A stretch of 64,000 nucleotides of DNA from Hyunsoonleella jejuensis (GCF_900111025.1 NZ_FOFN01000003.1:62001-126000); one strand, 5' to 3'; shown: positions 28,623-39,209, counted from the first letter of the stretch. Translations and numbers: made by a program. Notes: generated from the letters alone by a model not told the origin.

Positions 28623-29240
28623 ATGTCTGGGTTAATTGGAAAAAAAATCGGTATGACCAGCATCTTTGATGAAAACGGGAAGAACATTCCTTGTACAGTA
28701 ATCGAAGCTGGACCATGTATCGTTACCCAAGTCAGAACTGAGGAAGTTGATGGTTATAAAGCTGTCCAACTTGGTTTCGATGACGCGACAGAAAAAAGCG
28801 CTACTAAAGCAGACTTAGGTCATGCTAAAAAAGCGGGTACTTCTGTAAAACGCAAAGTTGTTGAATTCAAAGGTTTTGATGAGGAGTACAAATTAGGAGA
28901 TGCTATCACTGTAGAACATTTTGCAGAAGGTGAATTTGTTGACATCGCTGGTACGTCTAAAGGAAAAGGATTTCAAGGTGTTGTAAAACGTCATGGTTTC
29001 GGTGGTGTAGGTCAAGCTACACACGGTCAGCATAACCGTTTAAGAGCGCCAGGTTCTATTGGAGCTGCATCTTATCCTGCACGTGTGTTCAAGGGCATGA
29101 AAATGGCCGGAAGAATGGGTGGTGAAAAAGTGAAAGTTCAAAATTTAAGAGTTTTAAAAGTAGTTCCTGAAAAGAATCTACTAGTTGTTAAGGGTTGTGT
29201 GCCTGGACACAAAAACGCTTATGTAACAATTCAGAAGTAA
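28623..29240 (+). CDS. rplC: 50S ribosomal protein L3
   Basis: 205 residues. L3 is an early assembly protein whose extended loop reaches the peptidyl-transferase centre; that loop is recognisable in [21 protein letters not shown], and [10 protein letters not shown]-like residues follow ([16 protein letters not shown]). Start [15 protein letters not shown] is canonical. The stop overlaps the rplD ATG by one base, giving coupled translation. Confidence 0.98.
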   Translation: MSGLIGKKIGMTSIFDENGKNIPCTVIEAGPCIVTQVRTEEVDGYKAVQLGFDDATEKSATKADLGHAKKAGTSVKRKVVEFKGFDEEYKLGDAITVEHFAEGEFVDIAGTSKGKGFQGVVKRHGFGGVGQATHGQHNRLRAPGSIGAASYPARVFKGMKMAGRMGGEKVKVQNLRVLKVVPEKNLLVVKGCVPGHKNAYVTIQK

Positions 29241-29869
29241 TGAAAGTAGCAGTTTTAGATATAAACGGAAAAGACACTGGTAGAAAGGCAGACCTTTCTA
29301 AAGATGTGTTTGCTATTGAGCCTAATAATCATGCTGTGTATTTGGATGTTAAACAATATTTAGCAAACCAAAGACAAGGTACTCACAAATCTAAGGAAAG
29401 AGCTGAGATATCTGGAAGTACGCGCAAGATTAAAAAGCAAAAAGGAACAGGTACTGCAAGAGCAGGTAGTATAAAGTCTGGAGTTTTTAAAGGTGGTGGA
29501 CGTATGTTCGGTCCAAGACCAAGAAATTACAGCTTCAAACTTAATAAGAATTTAAAGCGATTGGCGCGTAAATCTGCCTTGAGTATCAAAGCAAATGAGA
29601 AAGCAATTACAGTTTTAGAAGACTTCAGTTTTGATGCTCCTAAAACTAAAAATTTCACTGCAGTTTTAAAGGCTTTGGAGCTTGAAAACAAAAAAACATT
29701 GTTTGTGTTGGGTGGGTCAAATAATAACGTATATTTGTCATCGCGCAATTTAAAAGGCTCTGAAGTTATAACAAGCTCAGAATTAAGTACATACAAAATT
29801 TTAAATGCAAATCAAGTAGTGCTTTTAGAAGGTGCCTTAGAAGGAATTGAAACAAACTTAAGTAAATAA
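29240..29869 (+). CDS. rplD: 50S ribosomal protein L4
   Basis: 209 residues from the ATG at 29240, which overlaps the last base of the rplC stop. A possible start at 29195 lies inside rplC and is rejected. L4 lines the peptide exit tunnel; the tunnel loop is visible in [23 protein letters not shown]. In E. coli L4 represses the S10 operon, which makes the structured interval two genes upstream of interest. Confidence 0.98.
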   Translation: MKVAVLDINGKDTGRKADLSKDVFAIEPNNHAVYLDVKQYLANQRQGTHKSKERAEISGSTRKIKKQKGTGTARAGSIKSGVFKGGGRMFGPRPRNYSFKLNKNLKRLARKSALSIKANEKAITVLEDFSFDAPKTKNFTAVLKALELENKKTLFVLGGSNNNVYLSSRNLKGSEVITSSELSTYKILNANQVVLLEGALEGIETNLSK

Positions 29870-29876
29870 GAAACAG

Positions 29877-30167
29877 ATGAGTATCTTAATTAAACCTATA
29901 ATCACAGAAAAAGCGACTGCAGATAGCGAGTTAAAAAATTGCTATTGGTTCGCAGTGAACACAAAGGCGAACAAGGTAGAAATCAAAAAAGCGGTTGAAG
30001 CTGCTTATGGTGTTTCTGTTGAAAAAGTTCGTACTATAAATGTCCGTCCAGATCGTAGTACCAAGTATACAAAAACTGGTATTCAACATGGTAAAACAAA
30101 TGCTGTTAAAAAAGCAATTGTACAACTGGCGGAAGGTGAGATGATTGATTTATATGCTAATATGTAA
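29877..30167 (+). CDS. rplW: 50S ribosomal protein L23
   Basis: 96 residues. L23 sits at the tunnel exit and docks trigger factor and SRP. The family opening [10 protein letters not shown] and the [15 protein letters not shown] segment are clear. It follows rplD by 7 bp and precedes rplB by 5 bp. Confidence 0.97.
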   Translation: MSILIKPIITEKATADSELKNCYWFAVNTKANKVEIKKAVEAAYGVSVEKVRTINVRPDRSTKYTKTGIQHGKTNAVKKAIVQLAEGEMIDLYANM

Positions 30168-30172
30168 TTAGA

Positions 30173-31000
30173 ATGTCAGTAAGAAAATTAAAACCAATCA
30201 CACCAGGACAGCGTTTTAGAGTAGTAAATGGGTATGACGCCATAACTACTGATAAGCCGGAGAAAAGTTTATTAGCTCCGAAAAAAAGGTCTGGTGGTAG
30301 AAACAGTCAAGGAAAAATGACCATGCGCTATATTGGTGGTGGTCATAAAAAGAAGTATCGTATCGTAGATTTTAAAAGAGACAAAGCTGGAATTCCTGCT
30401 GAAGTTAAATCTATTGAATACGATCCAAACAGAACAGCGTTTATTGCTTTATTGAACTATCAAGATGGTGAGAAGCGTTACATCATCGCTCAAAATGGAT
30501 TACAAGTTGGGCAGAATGTAGTGTCTGGAGACTCTGGAGTTGCTCCAGAAATCGGAAACGCAATGCCGTTAAGTGAAATTCCATTAGGTACAATTATTTC
30601 TTGTGTAGAGTTACGTCCTGGTCAAGGTGCTGTTATGGCGCGTAGTGCTGGTGCGTTTGCACAGTTAATGGCGCGAGATGGTAAGTTCGCTACTGTAAAG
30701 TTACCTTCAGGTGAAACACGTTTAGTGTTAGTAACTTGTATGGCAACTATTGGTGTTGTTTCTAACTCAGATCATCAGTTAATAGTTGGCGGTAAAGCAG
30801 GTAGAACAAGATGGTTAGGTAGAAGACCACGTACAAACCCTGTTAGGATGAACCCAGTTGATCACCCGATGGGTGGTGGTGAAGGTCGTGCTTCAGGTGG
30901 ACACCCACGTTCTAGAAATGGTATACCTGCTAAAGGTTATAGAACCCGTTCTAAAACAAAAGCGAGTAATAAATATATTGTAGAACGTAGAAAGAAATAA
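30173..31000 (+). CDS. rplB: 50S ribosomal protein L2
   Basis: 275 residues, the expected length. L2 is needed for subunit association and peptidyl-transferase activity. The RNA-binding domain ([20 protein letters not shown]) and the C-terminal signature [19 protein letters not shown] with the conserved histidine near the catalytic centre are intact. Confidence 0.98.
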   Translation: MSVRKLKPITPGQRFRVVNGYDAITTDKPEKSLLAPKKRSGGRNSQGKMTMRYIGGGHKKKYRIVDFKRDKAGIPAEVKSIEYDPNRTAFIALLNYQDGEKRYIIAQNGLQVGQNVVSGDSGVAPEIGNAMPLSEIPLGTIISCVELRPGQGAVMARSAGAFAQLMARDGKFATVKLPSGETRLVLVTCMATIGVVSNSDHQLIVGGKAGRTRWLGRRPRTNPVRMNPVDHPMGGGEGRASGGHPRSRNGIPAKGYRTRSKTKASNKYIVERRKK

Positions 31001-31003
31001 GAC

Positions 31004-31282
31004 ATGGCAAGATCATTAAAAAAAGGACCTTACGTTCATTATAAATTAGAGAGAAAAGTTGCTGCAAACGTTGAGAACAACAAAAAAACGGTAATTAAAA
31101 CTTGGTCAAGAGCAAGTATGATAACACCAGATTTTGTTGGACAAACAATAGCAGTGCACAATGGCCGTCAATTTGTTCCAGTTTATGTAACTGAAAACAT
31201 GGTAGGGCATAAATTAGGAGAATTTTCACCAACGCGTTCATTCCGTGGGCATGCAGGTGCTAAAAACAAAGGTAAAAAGTAG
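31004..31282 (+). CDS. rpsS: 30S ribosomal protein S19
   Basis: 92 residues. S19 binds 16S rRNA in the 30S head and contacts S13. Family marks are [26 protein letters not shown] and [16 protein letters not shown]. It starts 3 bp after rplB. Confidence 0.98.
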   Translation: MARSLKKGPYVHYKLERKVAANVENNKKTVIKTWSRASMITPDFVGQTIAVHNGRQFVPVYVTENMVGHKLGEFSPTRSFRGHAGAKNKGKK

Positions 31283-31288
31283 TAAGCT

Positions 31289-31696
31289 ATGGGAAGTCGT
31301 AAAAAAGAAATGGCAGACGCTATTAAGGAAGCAAAAAAGCACGTTGCTTTTGCAAAACTTAATAACTGTCCTACGTCACCAAGAAAAATGCGTTTAGTAG
31401 CCGATTTAGTAAGAGGTGAAAAGGTAGACAAAGCACTTAATATCTTAAAGTTTAACAATAAAGAAGCATCTGGTCGTTTAGAGAAGTTGTTATTATCAGC
31501 TATCGCTAACTGGCAAGCTAAGAATGAAGATGCCGATGTTGAATCAGCAGAATTATTTGTAAAAGAGATTAAGGTGGATAGTGGATCAATGTTGAAAAGA
31601 TTGCGTCCAGCACCACAAGGTCGTGCACACAGAATTAGAAAACGCTCAAACCACGTTACGTTAGTGGTTGGTGCTAATAATAACACACAAAGCTAA
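31289..31696 (+). CDS. rplV: 50S ribosomal protein L22
   Basis: 135 residues. L22 spans the large subunit, and its hairpin narrows the exit tunnel at the macrolide site (the [22 protein letters not shown] region). The N-terminus [17 protein letters not shown] is a short extension compared with E. coli, typical of Flavobacteriia. Confidence 0.97.
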   Translation: MGSRKKEMADAIKEAKKHVAFAKLNNCPTSPRKMRLVADLVRGEKVDKALNILKFNNKEASGRLEKLLLSAIANWQAKNEDADVESAELFVKEIKVDSGSMLKRLRPAPQGRAHRIRKRSNHVTLVVGANNNTQS

Positions 31697-31705
31697 GATA
31701 GAAGT

Positions 31706-32419
31706 ATGGGACAAAAAACAAATCCAATCGGAAATCGCTTAGGAATTATCAGAGGATGGGAATCTAACTGGTACGGAGGAAACGATTATGGTGATAAGCT
31801 TGCCGAAGACGATAAGATTAGAAAATACGTTCACGCGCGTTTATCTAAAGCTAGTGTAAGTAGAGTAATTATAGAAAGGACTCTAAAGCTTGTAACCGTT
31901 ACTATCACTACGGCTCGCCCAGGTATCATTATTGGTAAGGGAGGTCAAGAGGTAGACAAGTTAAAAGAAGAGCTTAAAAAGATTACTGGAAAAGAAGTTC
32001 AGATTAACATCTTTGAGATTAAAAGACCTGAACTGGATGCATTTTTAGTAGCATCAAGTATTGCAAGACAAATAGAGAACCGTATCTCTTACCGTCGTGC
32101 AATTAAAATGGCTATTGCTGCTACAATGCGTATGAACGCTGAAGGAATTAAAATCCAAATTAGTGGTCGTTTAAATGGAGCTGAAATGGCACGTTCTGAA
32201 CACTACAAAGAAGGACGTATTCCTTTATCGACCTTTAGAGCCGATATTGACTATGCTTTAGTTGAAGCACACACTACATATGGTAGATTGGGTGTTAAGG
32301 TATGGATCATGAAAGGTGAAGTATATGGTAAAAGAGAGCTTTCTCCTCTTGTTGGTTTATCCAAAAAGCAAGGAAAAGGTGGACGTGGTGGAAACAAAGG
32401 GCCTCGTCGTAGAAAGTAA
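31706..32419 (+). CDS. rpsC: 30S ribosomal protein S3
   Basis: 237 residues. S3 has an N-terminal KH domain with the GxxG loop visible in [14 protein letters not shown], and a C-terminal domain ([23 protein letters not shown]). It helps form the mRNA entry helicase site. The C-terminal tail is basic and Gly-rich ([15 protein letters not shown]). Confidence 0.98.
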   Translation: MGQKTNPIGNRLGIIRGWESNWYGGNDYGDKLAEDDKIRKYVHARLSKASVSRVIIERTLKLVTVTITTARPGIIIGKGGQEVDKLKEELKKITGKEVQINIFEIKRPELDAFLVASSIARQIENRISYRRAIKMAIAATMRMNAEGIKIQISGRLNGAEMARSEHYKEGRIPLSTFRADIDYALVEAHTTYGRLGVKVWIMKGEVYGKRELSPLVGLSKKQGKGGRGGNKGPRRRK

Positions 32420-32440
32420 TTTTTTAAAGTAAGAAGAAAA

Positions 32441-32860
32441 ATGTTACAGCCTAAAAGAACAAAATTTCGTAAACAGCAAAAAGGACGCATGAAAGGTAAT
32501 GCCGGTAGAGGTAATCAACTTTCAAGTGGAACTTTTGGTATAAAGTCACTAGACTCGAACTTTTTAACATCGCGTCAAATAGAAGCAGCTCGTATTGCCG
32601 CTACACGTTACATGAAAAGAGAAGGGCAACTTTGGATTAAAATATTTCCAGACAAGCCAATTACAAAAAAGCCTCTTGAAGTACGTATGGGTAAGGGTAA
32701 AGGTGCCGTTGAATATTGGGCAGCTGTTGTAAAACCGGGACGCGTGTTATTTGAAGTTGGTGGTGTGCCTTTAGACGTTGCAAAAGAAGCATTACGTTTA
32801 GCAGCTCAAAAGCTACCAGTTAAAACTAAGTTTATAATTGCTCGAGATTACGAAGCATAA
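32441..32860 (+). CDS. rplP: 50S ribosomal protein L16
   Basis: 139 residues. L16 helps shape the A site. The family start [19 protein letters not shown] and the [20 protein letters not shown] stretch are diagnostic. It follows rpsC by 21 bp. Confidence 0.98.
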   Translation: MLQPKRTKFRKQQKGRMKGNAGRGNQLSSGTFGIKSLDSNFLTSRQIEAARIAATRYMKREGQLWIKIFPDKPITKKPLEVRMGKGKGAVEYWAAVVKPGRVLFEVGGVPLDVAKEALRLAAQKLPVKTKFIIARDYEA

Positions 32861-32869
32861 TAATTTAAG

Positions 32870-33064
32870 ATGATGAAACAATCAGAAATTAAAGAATTAT
32901 CTGTAGCTGAGTTACAAGAAAAACTTGGTGAGGTTAAAAAGAGTTATTCAGACCTTAAATTGTCTCATGCAATATCTCCTTTAGAAAACCCAATTCAATT
33001 ACGCTCTTTAAGAAGAACCGTAGCTAGAATTGCAACGGAATTAACTAAAAGAGATCAACAATAA
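32870..33064 (+). CDS. rpmC: 50S ribosomal protein L29
   Basis: 64 residues, two-helix protein beside L23 at the tunnel exit. [17 protein letters not shown] opens the family. Two adjacent ATGs (32870 and 32873) could both serve as start, so the exact first methionine is uncertain. Confidence 0.96.
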   Translation: MMKQSEIKELSVAELQEKLGEVKKSYSDLKLSHAISPLENPIQLRSLRRTVARIATELTKRDQQ

Positions 33065-33075
33065 TTCTGCTGAAT

Positions 33076-33333
33076 ATGGAAACAAGAAATTTAAGAAAAG
33101 AACGTATAGGAGTTGTTATAAGTAACAAAATGCAGAAGTCTATTGTGGTTTCTGAGGTGAAAAAAGTAAAGCACCCTATGTATGGTAAGTTCGTACTTAA
33201 AACAAAAAAGTACGTAGCGCACGACGAGAAAAATGACTGCAACGAAGGAGATACTGTAAGAATCATGGAAACACGACCTTTAAGTAAATCTAAGTGTTGG
33301 AGATTAGTTGAAATAATTGAAAGAGCTAAGTAA
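33076..33333 (+). CDS. rpsQ: 30S ribosomal protein S17
   Basis: 85 residues with an OB fold that binds the 5' domain of 16S r[22 protein letters not shown] and [23 protein letters not shown] match the family. It begins 11 bp after rpmC and is followed 2 bp later by rplN. Confidence 0.98.
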   Translation: METRNLRKERIGVVISNKMQKSIVVSEVKKVKHPMYGKFVLKTKKYVAHDEKNDCNEGDTVRIMETRPLSKSKCWRLVEIIERAK

Positions 33334-33335
33334 TT

Positions 33336-33704
33336 ATGGTACAACAAGAATCAAGATTAAAAGTAGCTGATAACACTGGCGCAAAGGAAGTTTTAACTAT
33401 CCGTGTACTAGGTGGTACTAAGAGAAGATATGCTTCTGTAGGAGACAAAATTGTTGTTTCTGTAAAAGATGCTACACCCAATGGAAACATTAAAAAAGGT
33501 GCAGTTTCTACGGCAGTTGTTGTTCGTACTAGAAAAGAAGTAAGACGTCCAGATGGATCTTATATTAGATTTGATGACAATGCTTGTGTTTTATTAAACC
33601 CAACGGGTGAAATGAGAGGTACACGTGTATTTGGACCTGTTGCTAGAGAGCTTCGTGATAAACAATTCATGAAAATTGTATCATTAGCACCAGAGGTGCT
33701 TTAA
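33336..33704 (+). CDS. rplN: 50S ribosomal protein L14
   Basis: 122 residues, the standard length. L14 forms an intersubunit bridge and is the docking site of the silencing factor Rsf[20 protein letters not shown] and [28 protein letters not shown] are canonical. Confidence 0.98.
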   Translation: MVQQESRLKVADNTGAKEVLTIRVLGGTKRRYASVGDKIVVSVKDATPNGNIKKGAVSTAVVVRTRKEVRRPDGSYIRFDDNACVLLNPTGEMRGTRVFGPVARELRDKQFMKIVSLAPEVL

Positions 33705-33719
33705 TACAGAAATATTAAG

Positions 33720-34031
33720 ATGGGAAAGCTTAAAATAAAAACTGGAGACACCGTAAGAGTAATTGCTGGAGACCACAAAGGGGCTGAAGGTAAAGTGCAA
33801 GAGGTGTTGATAGATAAGAACAAAGCGATTGTTGAGGGTGTAAATATGGTGAAGAAACATACTAAACCAAGTGCACAAAATCCTCAAGGTGGAATCGTAG
33901 AAAAAGAAGCACCTATTCATGTGTCTAACTTATCATTGTTAACTCCAAACGGAGAAACAACTAGAGTTGGGTATAAAATGGAAGGTGATAAGAAAGTAAG
34001 ATTTTCAGTAAAATCTAATGAAGTAATATAG
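33720..34031 (+). CDS. rplX: 50S ribosomal protein L24
   Basis: 103 residues. L24 is an assembly initiator. The KOW motif is visible in [21 protein letters not shown], followed by [22 protein letters not shown]. rplE begins 2 bp after the stop. Confidence 0.98.
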   Translation: MGKLKIKTGDTVRVIAGDHKGAEGKVQEVLIDKNKAIVEGVNMVKKHTKPSAQNPQGGIVEKEAPIHVSNLSLLTPNGETTRVGYKMEGDKKVRFSVKSNEVI

Positions 34032-34033
34032 TT

Positions 34034-34585
34034 ATGGCATATTCACCAAGACTTAAAGAAGAGTATAAAAGCAAAGTAATTGCAGCTCTTATAGACGAAT
34101 TTGGATATAAAAATGTAATGCAAGTTCCAAAACTAGAAAAGATTGTAATATCTAAAGGTGTTGGAGCAGCAGTAGCTGATAAAAAGTTAATCGACCACGC
34201 TGTGGAAGAATTAAGCACTATATCCGGACAAAAAGCTATAGCCACAATTTCTAAAAAGGACGTAGCATCTTTTAAATTACGTAAGGGTATGCCAATTGGA
34301 GCAAAAGTAACTTTACGAGGCGAAAGAATGTATGAATTTTTAGATCGTTTGGTAACTTCTGCATTGCCACGTGTGAGAGATTTTAATGGAATTAAAGCTA
34401 CAGGTTTTGATGGAAGAGGTAATTATAATTTAGGTATTACCGAGCAAATCATCTTTCCTGAGATAAACATTGATAAAGTGAACAAGATCTCAGGTATGGA
34501 TATAACATTTGTAACTTCTGCAGAAACTGATAAGGAAGCAAAATCATTATTAACTGAACTGGGAGTACCTTTTAAAAAGAATTAA
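34034..34585 (+). CDS. rplE: 50S ribosomal protein L5
   Basis: 183 residues. L5 binds 5S rRNA and the P-site tRNA. The RNA-binding region [16 protein letters not shown] and [20 protein letters not shown] are conserved. It begins 2 bp after rplX. Confidence 0.98.
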   Translation: MAYSPRLKEEYKSKVIAALIDEFGYKNVMQVPKLEKIVISKGVGAAVADKKLIDHAVEELSTISGQKAIATISKKDVASFKLRKGMPIGAKVTLRGERMYEFLDRLVTSALPRVRDFNGIKATGFDGRGNYNLGITEQIIFPEINIDKVNKISGMDITFVTSAETDKEAKSLLTELGVPFKKN

Positions 34586-34588
34586 GTT

Positions 34589-34858
34589 ATGGCTAAAGAA
34601 TCAATGAAAGCCCGTGAGGTAAAAAGAGCAAAAACAGTAGCTAAATATGCTGAAAAACGTAAGGCTTTGAAAGAAGCCGGAGATTACGAAGCATTACAGA
34701 AGTTACCAAAAAACGCTTCTCCTATACGTCAGCATAATAGATGTAAATTAACTGGCAGACCTAAAGGATACATGAGAACATTTGGTATCTCACGTGTTAC
34801 CTTTAGAGAAATGGCTAACCAAGGGTTAATACCAGGTGTTAAGAAAGCAAGCTGGTAA
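34589..34858 (+). CDS. rpsN: 30S ribosomal protein S14, zinc-free long form
   Basis: 89 residues, the long (C-minus) form. The core [32 protein letters not shown] is typical, but the two CxxC pairs of the 61-residue zinc form are absent; only one cysteine remains. The protein therefore does not need zinc. A 74-bp spacer with no clear signal separates it from rpsH. Confidence 0.97.
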   Translation: MAKESMKAREVKRAKTVAKYAEKRKALKEAGDYEALQKLPKNASPIRQHNRCKLTGRPKGYMRTFGISRVTFREMANQGLIPGVKKASW

Positions 34859-34932
34859 AAAACGAATTATAAACTGGTAGAAGGTTCAATCTGAAGGACA
34901 GTTTTGAAAACCATTACCGCAAATTAATAAAT

Positions 34933-35331
34933 ATGTATTCAGATCCAATAGCGGATTATCTTACGCGAGTTAGAAATGCAATTAGAGCGAACCACAGGGT
35001 GGTTGAGATTCCTGCGTCTAACTTAAAGAAAGACATCACTAAAATATTATTCGAACAAGGATATATTTTAAGTTACAAGTTCGACGATTCAACTGTACAA
35101 GGTACTATTAAAATAGCACTGAAGTACAATAAAGAAACGAAAGAGCCTGTAATCAAGAAAATTCAACGTGTTAGTACACCAGGTTTACGTAAGTATGCTG
35201 GTGCTAAAGAACTACCTAGAGTACTTAATGGTCTTGGTATTGCCATTGTTTCTACATCTCATGGTGTAATGACAGGTAAGCAAGCTACAAGAGATAACGT
35301 AGGTGGTGAAGTGTTATGTTACGTTTACTAA
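34933..35331 (+). CDS. rpsH: 30S ribosomal protein S8
   Basis: 132 residues. S8 organises the central domain of 16S rRNA and, in E. coli, represses the spc operon. SDPIADYLTRVRNAIRANH and GIAIVSTSHGVMTGKQA are diagnostic. The 74-bp gap upstream is longer than most in the operon but I cannot draw a convincing S8-like site in it. Confidence 0.98.
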   Translation: MYSDPIADYLTRVRNAIRANHRVVEIPASNLKKDITKILFEQGYILSYKFDDSTVQGTIKIALKYNKETKEPVIKKIQRVSTPGLRKYAGAKELPRVLNGLGIAIVSTSHGVMTGKQATRDNVGGEVLCYVY

Positions 35332-35349
35332 TAAAAAAGCCAGAAAGAA

Positions 35350-35892
35350 ATGTCAAGAATAGGAAATAATCCAGTAGCCATTCCAGAAGGTGTAACAGTA
35401 GATGTTAAAGATGGCGTTGTAACTGTAAAAGGAAAATTAGGGGAGTTAACACAAAATTACGACTCTATTGAAATAAAAGTAGAAGACGGTAGCGTATGGG
35501 TTACGAGATCCTCTGATACTAAAGATCAAAAAGCCAAACATGGTTTATATAGATCTTTAATGCACAATATGATTGAAGGTGTATCTAAGGGTTGGACTAA
35601 AGAATTAGAATTAGTTGGTGTAGGTTACAGAGCATCAAACCAAGGTCAGAAATTAGATTTAGCTTTAGGGTTTTCGCATAATATCGTTATGGATATTGCC
35701 CCAGAGGTAAAAATCGAAACTGTTTCTGAAAAAGGTAAAAATCCAATCGTTAAATTAACATCACACGACAAACAATTAGTTGGTCAAGTAGCCGCTAAAA
35801 TTCGTGGTTTCCGTAAGCCAGAACCTTACAAAGGAAAAGGAATCAAGTTTGTTGGTGAAGAACTAAGAAGAAAAGCAGGTAAATCAGCTTAA
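35350..35892 (+). CDS. rplF: 50S ribosomal protein L6
   Basis: 180 residues with two similar beta-alpha domains. MSRIGNNPVAIPEGVTV opens the first, and KIRGFRKPEPYKGKGIKF near the C-terminus contacts the sarcin-ricin loop region. It follows rpsH by 18 bp. Confidence 0.98.
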   Translation: MSRIGNNPVAIPEGVTVDVKDGVVTVKGKLGELTQNYDSIEIKVEDGSVWVTRSSDTKDQKAKHGLYRSLMHNMIEGVSKGWTKELELVGVGYRASNQGQKLDLALGFSHNIVMDIAPEVKIETVSEKGKNPIVKLTSHDKQLVGQVAAKIRGFRKPEPYKGKGIKFVGEELRRKAGKSA

Positions 35893-35902
35893 TAATTGAG
35901 TT

Positions 35903-36259
35903 ATGGCATTAACAAAGAATCAAAGAAGATTAAGAATAAAAAGCAGAATTCGAAAGGTTGTTTCTGGTACGGAAGCTAGACCAAGATTAGCTGTTTATAG
36001 AAGTAATAAAGAAATCTATGCTCAAATAGTTGATGACGTTTCTGGGAAAACCATAAGCGCTGCGTCTTCTAGAGATAAAGATATAGCAAAAGCTAAAGGA
36101 AATAAGCAGGAAAAAGCAGCTTTAGTTGGAAAGGCTATTGCAGAAAAAGCTTTAAAAGCGGGAGTTGAAACTATTTCTTTTGATAGAGGTGGTTACTTAT
36201 ACCATGGTAGAGTAAAATCATTAGCCGAAGGCGCTAGAGAAGCAGGACTTAAATTCTAA
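35903..36259 (+). CDS. rplR: 50S ribosomal protein L18
   Basis: 118 residues. L18 binds 5S rRNA with L5. The basic N-terminus ([33 protein letters not shown] begins the family) and the ending [17 protein letters not shown] are canonical. Confidence 0.98.
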   Translation: MALTKNQRRLRIKSRIRKVVSGTEARPRLAVYRSNKEIYAQIVDDVSGKTISAASSRDKDIAKAKGNKQEKAALVGKAIAEKALKAGVETISFDRGGYLYHGRVKSLAEGAREAGLKF

Positions 36260-36265
36260 GAAATT

Positions 36266-36790
36266 ATGTATCAAAAATATAAAAGCGCAGAATTAGTAAA
36301 ACCAGGTGGATTAGATCTTAAAGATCGTTTAGTTGGTGTGCAAAGAGTTACTAAAGTAACAAAAGGTGGTAGAGCATTCGGTTTTTCAGCAATAGTTGTT
36401 GTTGGCGATGAAAACGGAGTTGTTGGCCAAGGTTTAGGAAAATCTAAAGACGTAGCTAGTGCTATTGCAAAGGCGGTTGAAGATGCTAAGAAAAACCTTG
36501 TACGTATTCCTATACGTAAAGGAACACTGCCTCACGAACAAAAAGGTAAATACGGTGGAGCTAGAGTAAATATTATTCCTGCTGCTCCTGGTACTGGTGT
36601 TATTGCTGGTGGTGCAGTTAGAACTGTTCTTGAAGCCGTTGGTGTACATGACGTATTATCGAAATCTCAAGGATCTTCTAACCCTCATAACGTAGTTAAA
36701 GCAACATTTGATGCTTTACTGCAGCTAAGAGATGCAAACGCTATCGCAAAAGACAGAGGTATTTCACTTGAAAAAGTTTTTAACGCTTAA
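36266..36790 (+). CDS. rpsE: 30S ribosomal protein S5
   Basis: 174 residues. S5 acts in translational accuracy and mRNA entry. The dsRBD-like N-terminal domain holds [20 protein letters not shown] and [18 protein letters not shown]; the C-terminal domain has [21 protein letters not shown]. Length is as expected. Confidence 0.98.
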   Translation: MYQKYKSAELVKPGGLDLKDRLVGVQRVTKVTKGGRAFGFSAIVVVGDENGVVGQGLGKSKDVASAIAKAVEDAKKNLVRIPIRKGTLPHEQKGKYGGARVNIIPAAPGTGVIAGGAVRTVLEAVGVHDVLSKSQGSSNPHNVVKATFDALLQLRDANAIAKDRGISLEKVFNA

Positions 36791-36802
36791 TAACTATCAA
36801 CG

Positions 36803-36985
36803 ATGGGAAAAATTAAAGTAACAAAGGTTAAAAGCGCTATCAATCGTACGCAGAGACAAAAAAGAACTTTAGAAGCTTTAGGTCTTAAAAAGATTGGACA
36901 AGTAAAAGAGCATGAGGCTACACCAAATATTCTTGGTATGGTTGCTAAAGTTTCACATTTAGTTTCTGTTGAAGAAACAAAATAA
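36803..36985 (+). CDS. rpmD: 50S ribosomal protein L30
   Basis: 60 residues, the normal size. KIKVTKVKSAINRTQRQKRTLEALGL is the family core and the ending VAKVSHLVSVEE is typical. It starts 12 bp after rpsE. Confidence 0.97.
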   Translation: MGKIKVTKVKSAINRTQRQKRTLEALGLKKIGQVKEHEATPNILGMVAKVSHLVSVEETK

Positions 36986-36997
36986 TAAAAAACTGAA

Positions 36998-37450
36998 ATG
37001 GATTTAAGTAATTTAAAACCTGCAGAAGGTTCAAATAAAAACCAAGGAAAGCGCGTAGGTAGAGGACAAGGTTCTGGTAAAGGAGGAACTGCTACACGTG
37101 GACACAAAGGAGCTAAATCACGTTCTGGTTACTCTAAGAAATTAGGGTTTGAGGGGGGACAAATGCCTTTACAAAGACGTGTGCCTAAATTTGGTTTTAC
37201 AAATATTAACCGTGTAGAGTATCAAGTAATTAATCTAGATACATTACAAGCGTTAGTAGATGATAAGAAAGTAAAAGATACGGTAGATTTTCAAACTTTA
37301 TTTTCTAATAGATTAGCTGAAAAGAATGATTTAGTTAAAGTATTAGGCAGAGGAGAGTTAAAAGCGAAATTAAAAGTATCTGCTCACAAGTTTTCTGCTT
37401 CAGCTAAAGCTGCTATTGAAGCTGCAGGAGGAGAAGCGATAACTTTATAA
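36998..37450 (+). CDS. rplO: 50S ribosomal protein L15
   Basis: 150 residues. The long Gly/Arg-rich N-terminal extension (GKRVGRGQGSGKGGTATRGH) threads into 23S rRNA, and GFEGGQMPLQRRVPKFGF follows. L15 is a late assembly protein. secY follows by 14 bp. Confidence 0.98.
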   Translation: MDLSNLKPAEGSNKNQGKRVGRGQGSGKGGTATRGHKGAKSRSGYSKKLGFEGGQMPLQRRVPKFGFTNINRVEYQVINLDTLQALVDDKKVKDTVDFQTLFSNRLAEKNDLVKVLGRGELKAKLKVSAHKFSASAKAAIEAAGGEAITL

Positions 37451-37464
37451 GATTACATTAACGT

Positions 37465-38817
37465 ATGAAATTTATAGAATCAATAAAGAATGTTTGGAAA
37501 ATTGAAGAACTAAGAAACAGAATCATCGTAACGTTGAGTTTGTTATTGGTTTATCGATTCGGTGCCCAAGTTGTATTACCTGGTATAGATGCCGCACAGT
37601 TAGGTGGTTTGGCAGATAGTGCTGATGGAGGTTTATTAGGTTTACTTAATGCCTTTACAGGAGGAGCTTTTGCCAATGCTTCGGTTTTTGCACTTGGTAT
37701 TATGCCTTACATTTCAGCTTCTATTGTTGTACAGTTAATGGGTATTGCTATTCCTTATTTACAAAAACTTCAAAAGGAAGGTGCTAGTGGTCAAAAAAAG
37801 ATTACGCAGATAACACGTTGGTTAACTATCGCAATTTGCTTGGTGCAGGCACCGGGATATTTAGCTAGTTTACCAGCATTGGGAATTCCTCAATCAGCGT
37901 TCTTATTGGGAACAGGTGGATTGTTTTACTTTTCGTCTATCGTAATTTTAGTTACTGGATGTATTTTTGCTATGTGGTTAGGTGAAAAAATTACGGATAA
38001 AGGTATTGGTAACGGTATTTCACTATTAATTATGGTTGGAATTATTGCTACTTTACCACAGTCATTCGTTCAAGAATATGCTGCGAGAGTAACAGAATCT
38101 AACGGTGGTTTAATTATGATTTTAATTGAGCTTGTAGTTTGGTTTGTCATCATATTGGCGTCAGTTATGTTAGTAATGGCAGTTAGAAAAATAGCGGTGC
38201 AATATGCAAGACGTACGGCTTCTGGTGGCTACGAAAGAGCTGCAGCTGGAGGATCTAGACAGTATATACCTTTAAAATTGAATGCATCAGGTGTGATGCC
38301 GATTATATTTGCTCAAGCGATTATGTTTGTTCCTGGATTAATTGGAGGGTCTTCTTTCTTGAAAGATACCGCGGCTGGATTGTGGATGCAAACTAACTTT
38401 TCTGATATTTTCGGGTTTTGGTATAATGTAATTTTTGCGTTGTTGATTATAATATTTACATATTTCTATACAGCAATCACAGTACCTACAAATAAAATGG
38501 CAGATGACTTAAAACGTAGTGGTGGATTTATTCCTGGTATTCGTCCAGGTTCTGAAACTTCAGAGTACTTAGATAAAATAATGTCTCAAATAACCCTACC
38601 AGGTTCTATATTTTTAGCCTTAATCGCAATATTCCCAGCGTTTATTGTGAAACTAATGAACGTAACACAAGGATGGGCATTATTCTTTGGAGGTACATCA
38701 TTACTTATTATGGTTGGAGTTGCAATTGACACTATGCAACAGATCAATTCGTATTTGTTGAATAGACACTATGATGGCTTGATGAAAACTGGTAAAAACA
38801 GAAAAGCAGTTGCGTAA
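37465..38817 (+). CDS. secY: Protein translocase channel subunit SecY
   Basis: 450 residues with ten membrane segments. SecY forms the protein-conducting channel with SecE and SecG. The plug region (GLLGLLNAFTGGAFANASVFALGIMPYISASI), the cytosolic loop RRTASGGYERAAAGGSRQYIPLKLNASGVMPIIFA and the C-terminal RPGSETSEYLDKIM are all in place. Located as usual between rplO and infA; adk and map, which interrupt this spot in many phyla, are absent. Confidence 0.98.
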   Translation: MKFIESIKNVWKIEELRNRIIVTLSLLLVYRFGAQVVLPGIDAAQLGGLADSADGGLLGLLNAFTGGAFANASVFALGIMPYISASIVVQLMGIAIPYLQKLQKEGASGQKKITQITRWLTIAICLVQAPGYLASLPALGIPQSAFLLGTGGLFYFSSIVILVTGCIFAMWLGEKITDKGIGNGISLLIMVGIIATLPQSFVQEYAARVTESNGGLIMILIELVVWFVIILASVMLVMAVRKIAVQYARRTASGGYERAAAGGSRQYIPLKLNASGVMPIIFAQAIMFVPGLIGGSSFLKDTAAGLWMQTNFSDIFGFWYNVIFALLIIIFTYFYTAITVPTNKMADDLKRSGGFIPGIRPGSETSEYLDKIMSQITLPGSIFLALIAIFPAFIVKLMNVTQGWALFFGGTSLLIMVGVAIDTMQQINSYLLNRHYDGLMKTGKNRKAVA

Positions 38818-38870
38818 ATATTATGGCATGGTTGGTGCGATGCACTGGCTGTAAACAAAATATAAGATAA

Positions 38871-39086
38871 ATGGCAAAACAAGCAGCAATAGAGCAAGAC
38901 GGAACAATTATAGAAGCATTATCTAATGCTATGTTTCGTGTAGAATTAGAAAATGGTCACATTGTGACGGCACATATTTCTGGTAAGATGCGTATGCATT
39001 ATATCAAACTTTTACCAGGAGATAAAGTAAAATTAGAAATGAGTCCTTACGATTTAACTAAGGCTCGTATAACTTATAGATACTAA
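38871..39086 (+). CDS. infA: Translation initiation factor IF-1
   Basis: 71 residues. An OB-fold protein that occupies the 30S A site during initiation. [29 protein letters not shown] and [29 protein letters not shown] are the canonical family pieces. It starts 53 bp after secY and precedes rpmJ by 6 bp. Confidence 0.98.
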   Translation: MAKQAAIEQDGTIIEALSNAMFRVELENGHIVTAHISGKMRMHYIKLLPGDKVKLEMSPYDLTKARITYRY

Positions 39087-39092
39087 GTACAG

Positions 39093-39209
39093 ATGAAAGT
39101 AAGAGCATCAGTTAAAAAAAGAAGCGCAGATTGTAAGATTGTGCGTAGAAAAGGTAGACTTTACGTAATAAACAAGAAGAATCCTAGATTTAAACAAAGA
39201 CAAGGTTAA
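39093..39209 (+). CDS. rpmJ: 50S ribosomal protein L36, zinc-free form
   Basis: 38 residues, from ATG at 39093 to TAA at 39207-39209. It reads [20 protein letters not shown] and ends NPRFKQRQG. The zinc form has three cysteines and a histidine; here only Cys14 remains and the His position is Phe, so it cannot hold zinc. Together with the zinc-free S14 this lowers the zinc demand of the ribosome. Confidence 0.96.
   Translation: MKVRASVKKRSADCKIVRRKGRLYVINKKNPRFKQRQG

Noticed and set aside
28450-28716. 88-codon minus-strand frame in the rpsJ-rplC interval
   Set aside because: Overlaps the rplC start and hairpins; the protein has no recognisable features, so I read the interval as non-coding.
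29195-29239. Earlier start for rplD
   Set aside because: It lies within rplC and adds 15 unconserved residues; the ATG overlapping the rplC stop at 29240 is the family start.
31183-31686. 167-codon minus-strand frame across rpsS/rplV
   Set aside because: Antisense to two unmistakable ribosomal protein genes; no recognisable product.
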